Made by a program: the position numbers and the translations under genes. Source: Butyrivibrio fibrisolvens (GTDB lineage: Bacteria; Bacillota; Clostridia; Lachnospirales; Lachnospiraceae). From it: 64,000 nucleotides of DNA. The notes beneath the pieces are model-generated. The model saw only the letters and a program-made list of their open reading frames with translations. It did no database searches and was not told where the DNA came from. The DNA is taken from assembly GCF_023206215.1 (NCBI RefSeq), contig NZ_CP065800.1:2108001-2172000 (forward strand). The letters run 5' to 3'. Of this stretch, positions 35,759 through 45,354 are shown piece after piece (positions within the stretch are counted from its first letter, which is position 1; every line of letters starts with the position of its first letter).

Positions 35759-36237
35759 TATCGAACAAGTACGCTACTTTGAGTTATATATATTCTTACT
35801 TTAACAAGGATGCTGATAATAAAAACAGGGAAATCTATGGACCTGAATATAGAAACGTTATGGTTGCTCTTAGTAGAGAAATGGCAGACAAAGAAGTGGA
35901 TGATACATACTTGGATTTATCATGCATATTGTTAGAAGAATGTAATGTAACTGCTTTGGAAGAATATGATTTAGGCAATTCTTCCGATGATTCTCATCTT
36001 GAAGATGCTTTATTATTATCAGACTTTATAGTTGTGATAGTTGATAAAGCGTATATAGAAACAAGTGAGTTTGATGAAGAAGTTGTTCCGTTAGCTAAGA
36101 AACTAAAGACTGTACTTGTGTATGCTGATGACACAAGATTATCAGAAGATAAGATGAGTCAGTTGGGAGAATATATAGAGTACATCCCTGGCATTACTAA
36201 GGTTGATGAATTAAAAGCATTTCTTCAGATTGGATAA
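35755..36237 (+). CDS. Small TIR-like fold protein (tentative)
   Basis: 160 residues. The stretch LLLSDFIVVIVDKAYIETSEFDEEV, followed by a second hydrophobic strand LKTVLVYADD and then IEYIPGITKVDELKAFL, resembles the C-terminal half of TIR domains, where a Glu in the 'S-x-x-C/F-x-x-E' segment is catalytic for NAD+ cleavage. The N-terminal half matches less well. It could be another Rossmann-like nucleotide-binding protein. It lies in a defence-type island, which makes an effector role reasonable. Confidence 0.5.
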   Translation: MISNKYATLSYIYSYFNKDADNKNREIYGPEYRNVMVALSREMADKEVDDTYLDLSCILLEECNVTALEEYDLGNSSDDSHLEDALLLSDFIVVIVDKAYIETSEFDEEVVPLAKKLKTVLVYADDTRLSEDKMSQLGEYIEYIPGITKVDELKAFLQIG

Positions 36238-36248
36238 ATTAAACTGGG

Positions 36249-36303
36249 AGCGCAGATACTTTCGTACGGTTAGTCATTTTAGGTATGGAATTGCGTCTGC
36301 GCT
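36249..36303 (+). terminator. Weak long-loop hairpin after the TIR-like gene
   Basis: AGCGCAGA (36249-36256) pairs with TCTGCGCT (36296-36303) over a 39-base loop, followed by TCTGCTTTATT. May be a terminator. Confidence 0.35.
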
Positions 36304-36330
36304 TCTGCTTTATTCGATTAGCTTATAGAT

Positions 36331-36546
36331 GTGGATGATTTTAAACAACCTTTATCAAGTGAAAGAATGAAGAGTAGCTGGCTAGAATGGAAGTATATGA
36401 TTTACGTTTTGCTGCAAGGAGCCGTTTTACGTTTTGCTGTTTTACTGTTTGATAGGTACGATAGTGACGATGATAGATATTTCTATGAGCATTACAAAGG
36501 GGAGAGTTATTATTCTTCACAATATTCAAACCCTGAATTTCCATAG
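36331..36546 (+). pseudogene. Fragment related to the small RYFYEHY protein gene
   Basis: The C-terminal 30 codons (DRYDSDDDRYFYEHYKGESYY) match the 55-residue gene at 30460, but the membrane segment is missing: the frame ends at TAG 36544-36546, right at the left terminal repeat of the insertion sequence. The IS probably entered or removed the 3' part of this gene. Confidence 0.6.
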
Positions 36547-36708
36547 GATTTCCGACTAAAAGGGATTCCGCCTCAAAAAAGGCGCTTTGAAAATCGAAAA
36601 AACTCAGTAAAAATGCGCGTTTGAGCCTGGTTTTTGTTGCCGAAAATGGCTTCCTGTGGTAGAATATATTTAGTAGGAATTCCGACTAAAACTACAGGAG
36701 GAAAACAC

Positions 36709-38448
36709 ATGTATCTGGATGCTTATGTGAAGGTGCCTGAGGTAAAGGGAAAGATAACTTTCAGGACGAAAGGCAACACAACATATGTCGAGTTTGAGTA
36801 TGACAGAGTCTATAGCACTGAGAAGCAGTATACAGATGTAAAGCGAAAAACGATAGGAAAGCTTGCTGATGAAGATAAGCGTATAATGCGGCCAAATGAA
36901 AACTTCATCAAGTTTTTCCCTGACACTGAGCTCCCAGAAGAAAGGGACAGATCATCAAGGAGCTGTGGGCTACGGATCGGTACATGGGTTGTTATCAGGA
37001 AGATAGTTAATGAATATAAGCTCACTGAGATCCTAGGGAGATATCTTCCGTGGAAGGATGTGGGGCTGTTTCTTGATCTTGTGGCATACTCAATTATTGA
37101 GGAAGATAACCGTGCCCAGCATTATCCTGCGTATGCCTATAGTCACCCTCTCTTTTCTGAAGGTATGAGGATATATAGTGATTCAAAAGTCAGCGAGTTC
37201 CTCAATACTATGGATGCAGATACCAGTGTCATGTTCCAGAATGACTGGAATGCGGAAAGGAATCACCGGGAGAGGATATATTTTTCATACGATTCAACAT
37301 CTAAGATATGTGAAGCTGGAGACCTCAGGATAGTAGAAGTCGGTCATTCAAAGGAAAATGTAGAGACGGATATTTTTAACTACGCAATTGCCTATGACAC
37401 AAAGAACCGGGAGCCACTTTTTTACGAAATATACCCCGGCAGTATCAATGATATGTCACAGTTCCAGTGCACTGTGGAAAAGGCTAAGGGCTATGGATAT
37501 AAGAAGATAGGATTTGTTCTTGATAGAGGATATTTTAGTAAGGATAACATCTATCAGCTTGAAGATAGCGGATACAGTTTTGTCATGATGCTTAAAGGCA
37601 AGGCTGATCTTGTACAGAAATGGGTGCTAGAGAATAAGGGATCATTTGAAACGAGCAGATCGTGTAATATACCTGCTTATCAGGTCTATGGGAAGACCAT
37701 TGAGAAGAAACTATTTGGGACAGATAAAAAGCCAAGATACATACATCTGTATCACAGTTCATCGTTGGAAGCAGATGAACGTACCGGCGTAGAGAAGAAG
37801 ATAAATCAGCTTACGGCTTTTCTTAACAGTCATATAAATCAGTTCAGGGATTTTGGACCTGGAATGGAAACATACTTTGAACTGCACTATGACGAGAATG
37901 CAAAGAAGACTGGAAAGAAAGATAAGGACACAGCAGATAGTTCAGCAAGGAAGTTTGTGTTTTTTGAAGAAAAGATGCCTGTTATAGAGCTGGAACTTAA
38001 GCTTTGCGGATATTTTGTTATTGTCACATCAGAAAAGATGACAGCAAAGGAAGCGCTGGAAATCTATAAAGGGAGGGATGCATCCGAGAAACTGTTTTTA
38101 TCAGACAAGACTTTCCTTGGCAATCACTGCTTAAGGATTGGTTCTGATGAATCAGCCACATCTAAGATCTTCATCGAGTTTGTTGCGCTGATAATAAGAA
38201 ACCGTATGTACAACTATCTCAAGGATGAGATGAAGGAAATGGCTACCAAGCCTAATTACATGACAGTTCCTGCTGCAATAAGAGAGCTGGATAAAATCGA
38301 AATGTCCCGTCAGCTTGATGGGGTATACAGATTTGACCATGCAATAACAGCGAAGCAAAAGACAATACTCAAGGCATTTGGACTTACTGATGCAAATGTA
38401 AAATACAGGGCGCAGGAAATAAGCAAGATGCTTGAGATGGCAGATTGA
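36709..38448 (+). CDS. IS1634-family (IS4 superfamily) DDE transposase
   Basis: 579 residues. Catalytic Asp candidates lie in YFSYDSTSKICEAGD and FVLDRGYFSKDN, and the third acidic residue is in the exact Y-(2)-R-(3)-E-(6)-K signature YKGRDASEKLFLSDK that marks IS4-type enzymes. It cuts the element ends and joins them to target DNA. An in-frame ATG at 36634 exists, but ACAGGAGG before ATG 36709 decides the start. It looks intact. Confidence 0.92.
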   Translation: MYLDAYVKVPEVKGKITFRTKGNTTYVEFEYDRVYSTEKQYTDVKRKTIGKLADEDKRIMRPNENFIKFFPDTELPEERDRSSRSCGLRIGTWVVIRKIVNEYKLTEILGRYLPWKDVGLFLDLVAYSIIEEDNRAQHYPAYAYSHPLFSEGMRIYSDSKVSEFLNTMDADTSVMFQNDWNAERNHRERIYFSYDSTSKICEAGDLRIVEVGHSKENVETDIFNYAIAYDTKNREPLFYEIYPGSINDMSQFQCTVEKAKGYGYKKIGFVLDRGYFSKDNIYQLEDSGYSFVMMLKGKADLVQKWVLENKGSFETSRSCNIPAYQVYGKTIEKKLFGTDKKPRYIHLYHSSSLEADERTGVEKKINQLTAFLNSHINQFRDFGPGMETYFELHYDENAKKTGKKDKDTADSSARKFVFFEEKMPVIELELKLCGYFVIVTSEKMTAKEALEIYKGRDASEKLFLSDKTFLGNHCLRIGSDESATSKIFIEFVALIIRNRMYNYLKDEMKEMATKPNYMTVPAAIRELDKIEMSRQLDGVYRFDHAITAKQKTILKAFGLTDANVKYRAQEISKMLEMAD

Positions 38449-38462
38449 TGGAGGGTGATGAT

Positions 38463-38693
38463 ATGGCTAGAATGACATCGATGGATGCACTTGAAACTAA
38501 GATAGAGAAGGCACAGGAACAGGTGAGCAGAACGAAGAAACAGTATGATGCTGCTCTTGCAAGACTTAGTGATCTGTTGGACAAACGGGATGCGCTCAGA
38601 AGGGATGAACTTGTAAAGGCAATCCTAAAGAGCGATAAGACATATGAGGAAGTACTGGAGTTTCTTGGCTCCGGCCAGGAAGAGGCAGAATGA
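38463..38693 (+). CDS. Small coiled-coil passenger protein of the IS
   Basis: 76 residues: MARMTSMDALETKIEKAQEQ then a long helix ending in LLDKRDALRRDELVKAILKS and YEEVLEFLGSG. It resembles small DUF4315-like proteins often next to mobile-element genes. ATG 38463 follows GGAGGGTGA; the frame overlaps the next gene by 4 bases. It may assist transposition or regulate it; unproved. Confidence 0.7.
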   Translation: MARMTSMDALETKIEKAQEQVSRTKKQYDAALARLSDLLDKRDALRRDELVKAILKSDKTYEEVLEFLGSGQEEAE

Positions 38694-39427
38694 TGACTGA
38701 TCAGACAGAGATAATTGTCACGCTTTTGAAGGAACTTATAGATAAAAACGGACCCGAGTATCTTTTGGAGAAACCTTATGATGCTTATAAAGAACTGAAC
38801 AGATATATGGGAGCAGACAACGCGGTTACTGCTGCGATGCTTTGTTTTCTGGTGAGCGGGCTTGTGAGCGATGCAGAGAAAGGCTGTGAGCCGGAGGAAC
38901 TGTCAAAGGCTATACAGAAGAAATGCTGTTTCAACAAGAAAATGTCGGATCTGCTGTCAAAGATCTTCTGTGTACTTTATTCGGAAGGAAACAAGACAGA
39001 GTGGAAAGCAAAAGACAGTGAAGGGCTATCGAAGTTCCTGAAACAGGAGCATACTTTCAGATGGGAAGGATGCTCTGTCTGGGATGCAGGGAATGGTACA
39101 GTGGACTGTTACTATGATGCGGACATGGTATTGAAGCCGACTAAGGAAGCCGGGAAAACAGATGGTCTGAAGAGTATGCTAAAAAAGAATCCATTTGTTA
39201 CGGCAGATGCGATTTATAAGTTTTATGAAAAGGAACTATGTAAGTACCTCGACCATGAATTTGAAGAGTATTGCACCTGCGATGATTATTACCAACCGGT
39301 GGTTGAAGATTTTGAACTGGAATATGATGTGAAAGCCTGGGCAAAGAAAAATGGATTCAATGTCATCTCATGCAATGGAGATGGTAGAGATGACGGATAT
39401 GAGCCCAAGTTCAGAAGAGGTTGGTAA
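38690..39427 (+). CDS. Passenger protein of the IS, unknown function
   Basis: 245 residues, soluble, Lys/Glu/Cys-rich, with CTCDDYYQPV and a late CNGDGRDDGYEP. No family recognised. Its stop lies 15 bases before the right terminal repeat, and the start overlaps the coiled-coil gene, so it belongs to the element. Such a gene is unusual for a simple IS. Confidence 0.65.
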   Translation: MMTDQTEIIVTLLKELIDKNGPEYLLEKPYDAYKELNRYMGADNAVTAAMLCFLVSGLVSDAEKGCEPEELSKAIQKKCCFNKKMSDLLSKIFCVLYSEGNKTEWKAKDSEGLSKFLKQEHTFRWEGCSVWDAGNGTVDCYYDADMVLKPTKEAGKTDGLKSMLKKNPFVTADAIYKFYEKELCKYLDHEFEEYCTCDDYYQPVVEDFELEYDVKAWAKKNGFNVISCNGDGRDDGYEPKFRRGW

Positions 39428-39455
39428 GAGACAAAAGACGACTTTTAGTCGGAAA

Positions 39456-40167
39456 AATCGTGGAAAATGAGGCAAACCCTAGAGGCAACTGAATATAAAG
39501 TATGAGCAATATAAGAGTAAACTATTATAATGTGAATTGTGCACAATGGAGCAAAAATTATTCTAAAGTCTAGGGGTGCTAGAAAATTCAAGGGAAACTA
39601 GCAAGTTTAATGCTGATTTTTGAGCTTTTGGCGTTTGGTAGAATTGCACAAAAATTCGTTGACTTCGTATAAAGCAAGTGATATATTCGTAATAGTCTTA
39701 ACTGCTTAGTTGAACTGACATATACAAGACTTAATAAAGAGGTGAATTGTATTATGAAATGTTGTAACTATCAAGGGATATCAACTAAGAACAGGCCATA
39801 TTCGACTCTTTTCTGCTAAATAATGTGGTTGTTATCTTATATATGCTTTATGTTTTGTGTGTTGGCAATATGGCTCTTTTGAATTGATATCTTTGAAATA
39901 TAATAGCTAAAGGATTTTTAGCTGTTTTTTTTTGGGCAATATTATTCCACTGATATATATTCTCACAATACATATATTCTAATTATTGATTTATAAAGTA
40001 ATTCATATATAAGGGTGAACTACTATTAATAATTCAATATAACGATAATATATAAAATATATTATTGGTGTATTTTGGCTTGTTTGTATTATTTATGTTC
40101 TTTTTTCATTTTAATATAATAAAAGATTTATAATTATAATAATTACTAATACTAAATGGAGATATTT
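39456..40167. other. 712-bp AT-rich gap before the helicase island
   Basis: Very AT-rich from 39830 on. A 21-codon ORF at 39754-39819 has a fair AAAGAGGTGAA site but unremarkable coding content. No terminator stem or known RNA was found. The promoter of the long operon that starts at 40168 presumably lies here (TATAAT-type words occur at several places around 40100-40140, none with a clear -35). Confidence 0.5.
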
Positions 40168-42254
40168 ATGAAGAAAGACATTGTTATTACAGATTGCTTT
40201 ATGTATAGCGTTTTTAAGCTGAGTGTAAATGAAAGAAAGCAAGCTACAAATACGATAAAACAGATGAATCAGGATATTTCTACGCCATCGCTTAAAGTCC
40301 ATGCAATAGATAGAGAAAAGTGTGATTCTAAATTTAAAAGTGCAAGGGTTAGTAGCGATATTCGATTGATTTTTTATTTGGAAGGGAATAGCTGTTTCTT
40401 ACTCTACATAGATCATCATGATGCTGCTTATGACTGGTGCGAAGGGAAGTATTTTAAAAAGACGGATTTTGGTGCGTCGTATATTTTTGATGTAATTAAG
40501 GAAGAAAAATTATTATCCGAATTTGGCGAGAATGAGCAGAATTTGGATGTTAGTGAGGGCGAAGGCGTTTTAGAAAAAATGGGATCACATTAAAAGAATT
40601 GATTAAATTGGGTATAGCAAAAATACATGCAGGTAATTTATTAACAATAGATGATGATGAGCGCTTTGTTGAATATATTGAGATTTTTCCTGAAGAACTG
40701 CAAGAAGCATTGATGGATTTGTATGCTGGGGAAAAGAAATTTGATGTTGTTTATAATGAGTTGAAAGATAATGAAATTCAAGATGAAAATAAAATTGATA
40801 TAAGTCAAAGTTTGCTTCAAAAAGATACTAAAAGAAGATTCTATGTTACTCAAAGCATGGAAGAATTAGAGTATTTGATGGAAAATGAATCATTTGATAA
40901 ATGGACTATTTTTCTGCATCCATCTCAGGAAAAGTATGCCAGTATTCATGTTAATGGTCCTATGCTTGTTGAGGGCGGACCTGGAACAGGAAAAACCGTA
41001 TTGGGAATTCATAGAGCTGCTTTTCTGTCGGAGAATGTCTATAAAGCGCAAGATAACAAGAAGATATTATTCTGTACTTATAGTAAGAAGCTTGCGAGAT
41101 ATATTTCAGATAACATAGATAAATTATTTACGCAGAGAGGAATAACAAATAATGTTGATGTTGTAGGTGTAGACGCTTTTATAGCACAACAGCTTGGACA
41201 CAATACTCTTGCTGTTTCGATGGAGAAGTTCAATGAGCTAGCTAAGTTTATATATAGCACACAAAGATGGAAGTATTCATTTGATTTTTACATGTATGAG
41301 TACTTTCAGATTATTGAACGTTATGGAATTGTTTCGCTGGAACAGTATCTTAAAGCAGATAGAACAGGAATGGGTGTTGGATTAAACGAAAACAATAGAA
41401 AGGCTGTATGGGAATTTTTTAGGAGACTTTATGAAGAACAGAGGAAAAGGGGAATAGCTACATTTGTAAATAGAGCAGAGAAGTTGTTGTACCTAATAGA
41501 TAAGAATGAAATATCCCCAACTTATGATGCAGTTATTATTGATGAAGCACAGGATTTGGAACCGTGCAAATTAAGAGCTGTTATTTCCTGTGTAAAATCA
41601 GGCTCTGATTCTGTAATGATATTGGCTGACGATAACCAAAGAATATTTAATTTGCGTTCTTGGAAAAGTGATGTTGGAATTAACATTGTTGGTAGAACGC
41701 ACTATTTATATTTGAACTATCGTACCACCAAAGAAATAAGTGATTACGCTACTGCAGTTTTATTTAAAGGCGAAGAGAAAAATGAGTATATGAAGAGTTA
41801 CAAGTCAATAGTAAAAGGAAATGACCCTGTTGTTCAGGGATATAAGGATGAGGCCAGGGAAAGAGATGCTGTTGTTGCAACTATTGCAGGGCTTATACAA
41901 CGAGGAACAGAACCTAACCAAATCTGTGTGGTATTTCCGAATACTAATGAGTTAAGTAAATTTGAGAGTGTTTTAGATAAGCATAATGTTGATCATATGT
42001 TTTTGAAAGATGATGTTATACCTCAAGATTCTAATGGGGTTTGTCTATGCAATGTTTATGGAATAAAAGGTTTGGAATTCCGTGTTGTAATTATATTTGC
42101 AGCAGAAAAATATGGCAACTGGATAACTAATAAGTATGAGAATATTGGTGATCCAGAAGCAAAGAAGAAATATTTAAAACAGGCTGACTGTGCTAGATTT
42201 GTTGCTGCGACAAGAGCTAGAGATGAATTATACGTCACATATACAGAGGGATAA
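40168..42254 (+). CDS. RelE/ParE-like domain fused to a UvrD-type helicase, frameshifted
   Basis: The first part (40168-40593, 141 residues) has a RelE-like toxin fold pattern: FKLSVNERKQATNTIKQMN and SDIRLIFYLEGNSCFLLYIDHHDAAYDW. The second part (to 42254) is a superfamily 1 helicase: Walker A GGPGTGKT, DEAQD, ADDNQRIFN, LNYRTT, GIKGLEFRVVI and FVAATRARDELYVTYT. The helicase frame reads ITLKELIKLGIAKIHAG just before its apparent start, so one missing G in the GGG near 40580 would fuse both into about 695 residues, an architecture known for UvrD-like proteins with an N-terminal RelE-like domain. First gene of the long operon. Confidence 0.8.
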
Positions 42255-42256
42255 AA

Positions 42257-45200
42257 ATGGTATTTCCAAAATTTGATTTTCATGGTAATTCAGTAGGAGA
42301 AGATGATATTTGGGATAAAATGAGGCAGTATTTACCTCAGAATTACGTATCTTTTCATAATTATTTATTGGATACTCAAGAAGTAGATTGGATTTTATTA
42401 GTCCCTGATTTTGGGGTGCTTATTATTGAAATTAAAGCATTTTATCCAAATAATATTGTTATTGCAATAGATAATAATAATATTCTGCTTAGTGATGGTA
42501 CTATGGAGTATTCACCGTATAAGCAGGCACAGCGCTATTGGAAGAAATTGCTGGAGATGACAGCTGATAATCCGGATTTGAAAAAAGTTTATATCGCTAG
42601 AGCTGCTTGTTTCCCATTCCTTACAAGGAAAGATATAGCAGATAAAAAACTTACACGTATTTGCGCTGATAAACTAATTATTTCAAAGGAGGACTTGGTA
42701 AATTTTAGCTCTCTTTCATTGAGAATAGAGACTATTTTTAGGACAACATATGAAGTGAGTCTTCCTGGTGCACTGGATTATGGCTTTAATGAAGAGATAA
42801 AAAAAGAATATGCAAACTTTATTTCTGATGGTTGTATGGATGAAAATGACGATGAAATAATACAAGAAGATGAGGTAAAGGAAGCTGATTATTCTATTAT
42901 ATGTGTAAAAACTAAAAAAATAGATGAAGGAAAAATAGATAAATTATTCAATTCATGGAAACATGGCACGAAAATTTTCTTTTTTACAAAAGTTCGAGAA
43001 GATGCTGAATTGCTACGAAATAAAATTTGTGAATATATTAAGAGCATAGGTGAACTAGATAGGCTATGTTCTAAGGGAGACATATTTAATTGTTACATTG
43101 ATAGTTGTACAGAAATTATTGATGACTTTGAAATAACAAATGGAGATAATCTCGAGTATTATTGGGAAAAGTTAGAGCACCTGGGAAGTATTGTTTCTTT
43201 CAATGCAGAACAATACAGGGTAGAGCATCTTAATACTGAAGATATCATCGTGAAAGCTGGCGCAGGAACGGGAAAGACGTACCTTTTAGTTTCTCGTATA
43301 GCATATTTATGCTGGAGAAAAAAATACGATGAAAATGATATTTTAAATAAATTAGTGCTTATTACTTTTACGAATGATGCAACTGATGAGATGAAGTCAA
43401 GACTTGAAGCTTATTTCAATAAGCTTTTTGTCTTAACATATAATCCTTTATACTTCAGCTATGTTGAGAGTATAGAGAATATGAGGATAAGTACAATTGA
43501 TTCTTTGAGTTTAAGCATTATTAAATCGTATGCATACTATTTAGGATTGGGAACGGAGCTTTCGATTACTAATGCAACTCTTATAAAAAGAGATGCTATC
43601 AGAAATTTGATTAATTCAGTTATCGAAAATGGAGATAGCACGAGTTTATTGACTAGTTATCAATTGCAGAAGGTAATAGAAGAAATAATAAATAAGTTTG
43701 AAAATAGAAATGTTGACCTTAAGACTTGTAAAGAAACATTTTTTAATGATGAAATGCTTGGCAATAATGCCATTTCGAAATATCTTAAAGCTATACCAGA
43801 AGCTGTAGAAAGTATTGAAGAGGAATGCGAAAAGAGAAATAGAATTACTACAGGACATATAATAGTCTATCTGCATAGATTAGCAGCAATGATGAGTGAG
43901 GGTAAAATTGTTCCTAAGAAATCGTTGAATATTGAACATGTATTTATAGATGAATTCCAAGATACAGATGATACCCAGATTCAGCTAGTTGCATTGTTTA
44001 AGAGATTTTTTAAATTCAATCTGTTTGTGGTTGGAGATGTAAAACAGAGTATATATAGATTTAGAGGAGCAGATGATGATAAGGCATTTACTACGCTAGA
44101 GGAGAAACTGGGATATTCAATAAAAGAGTATCCTTTAAAAAAGAACTATCGAACCAATAGTCAATTGTTAAACTATATGGATGGTGTTTTTGAAAAAATA
44201 TCTGCTAAAAAGTTATTAAAATACTCTAGAGATGATAAGTTACAAGGTGTTATTAATCCAGATGTTCCGGCTAGTGTTATTAGTATGAATATTGTTACCG
44301 AAGAAGAGCGAGAGCATAGAATAGTTGAGGTAATAAAAAGATTTGAGAAAGAATGTTGTCAAAACGATGACAGAAGGAATAATAAAAAGAAGTTAGGAAT
44401 ATTGGTAAGACGAAGATCTGAGATACTTAAACTAAGAGAGATTTGTTCAAATAATGGAATTAAAAACATTGATATCGATATCGGAGGTAAGTTATATAAG
44501 ACTGAAGCAGCAATAGATTTATATAAATTGATATTAGCTCTTAGAGACTGCGGAGATGTTGGTGCTGTATATAATCTTTATTCAACAAATTATGTAAATG
44601 AACAATTAGACAAAACAAAATTGATTAGAAAAAAAGATGGGTTGCTGGAATGCTTCTATAGTGAATTGCCTAGTACGTTAATAAAGTGGAATGATTATTT
44701 GAATAGACTGAAAATTGAGCCTATTTTAAAAATTCTTAAGGAAATTACCGAAGATATTAAACCTTGGGATATCTATGCCTCAAAGATGAACAATGATACA
44801 TCATTGGAAAAAGATGCTCTAGCAGTAAGCTATAAATGTAACTTAGATAAAATGTTCGAAAAAATCGCAATAGATTTTGAAGGAGATTATCTTACTTTGA
44901 ATTCATTGATTGATTATCTATCAATAATGATAAAAACAGAGCAGGAAGAAGAAGAACGATCAATTGAAGAAGAATCTGCTATTCAGTGTAGAACTGTCCA
45001 TAGAGCCAAAGGAAAGGAATATGATTGGGTATTTATGCCTTTTAGCGATATACAAATTACTGGTGGTGGAGCGGGAAAACAATCGGATTTTATAATTGAT
45101 GAATTTGGCTTTGGATATCGTATTGTTCTAAATGTGGATGAGGAATCTCAGAAGATAGATTCTTTATCTAACCCATTCTATGAGAATAGAAAAAAATAGA

Positions 45201-45333
45201 AAGAAATGATCAAAGTTGCGAAGAAGCAAGAATTCTTTATGTCTGTTTAACAAGAGCTAAAGAAAGTATCATTTATTTAAAAAAGATATCAGATAAAAAA
45301 ACAAAAGGCTTGAAGTGGCAAGATTTATTGTGA
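42257..45333 (+). CDS. NERD-nuclease-domain UvrD/RecB-like helicase, frameshifted near the end
   Basis: About 1,025 residues. Residues 1-180 form a NERD-like domain with Asp44 and Glu58-Ile-Lys60 (VDWILLVPDFGVLIIEIK), a PD-(D/E)XK core. Then helicase motifs: Walker A GAGTGKT 335-341, TFTNDATDEM, DEFQD near 565, GDVKQSIYRFRGAD, LKKNYRTN and VHRAKGKEYDWVF. The frame stops at 45199, but motif VI (EARILYVCLTRAKES) follows in another frame to TGA 45331. One more A in the seven-A run around 45190-45196 restores it. ATG 42257 is 2 bases after the previous stop. It probably unwinds and cuts DNA ends like AddA. Confidence 0.82.
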
Positions 45334-45354
45334 TTGGAGGATAAGAGTTTCTTC

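Larger units (their letters stand above)
36549..39455 (+). mobile_element. Complete IS1634/IS4-superfamily insertion sequence with two passenger genes
   Basis: A 2,907-bp element bounded by 14-base terminal inverted repeats TTTCCGACTAAAAG (36549-36562) and its exact complement (39442-39455). It contains the transposase, a small coiled-coil gene and a 245-residue gene, all on the plus strand. A third copy of TTCCGACTAAAA lies inside at about 36680-36691, just before the transposase gene. No clear target duplication is visible at the edges. Confidence 0.82.

Noticed and set aside
36549..39455. Reading the terminal repeats as boundaries of a larger composite transposon carrying the defence genes
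   Set aside because: The 14-base repeats enclose only the IS genes; no second IS copy was found to the right within the window.
39754..39819. 21-residue peptide with a fair ribosome site
   Set aside because: Too short and without conserved features; kept only as a note in the intergenic entry.
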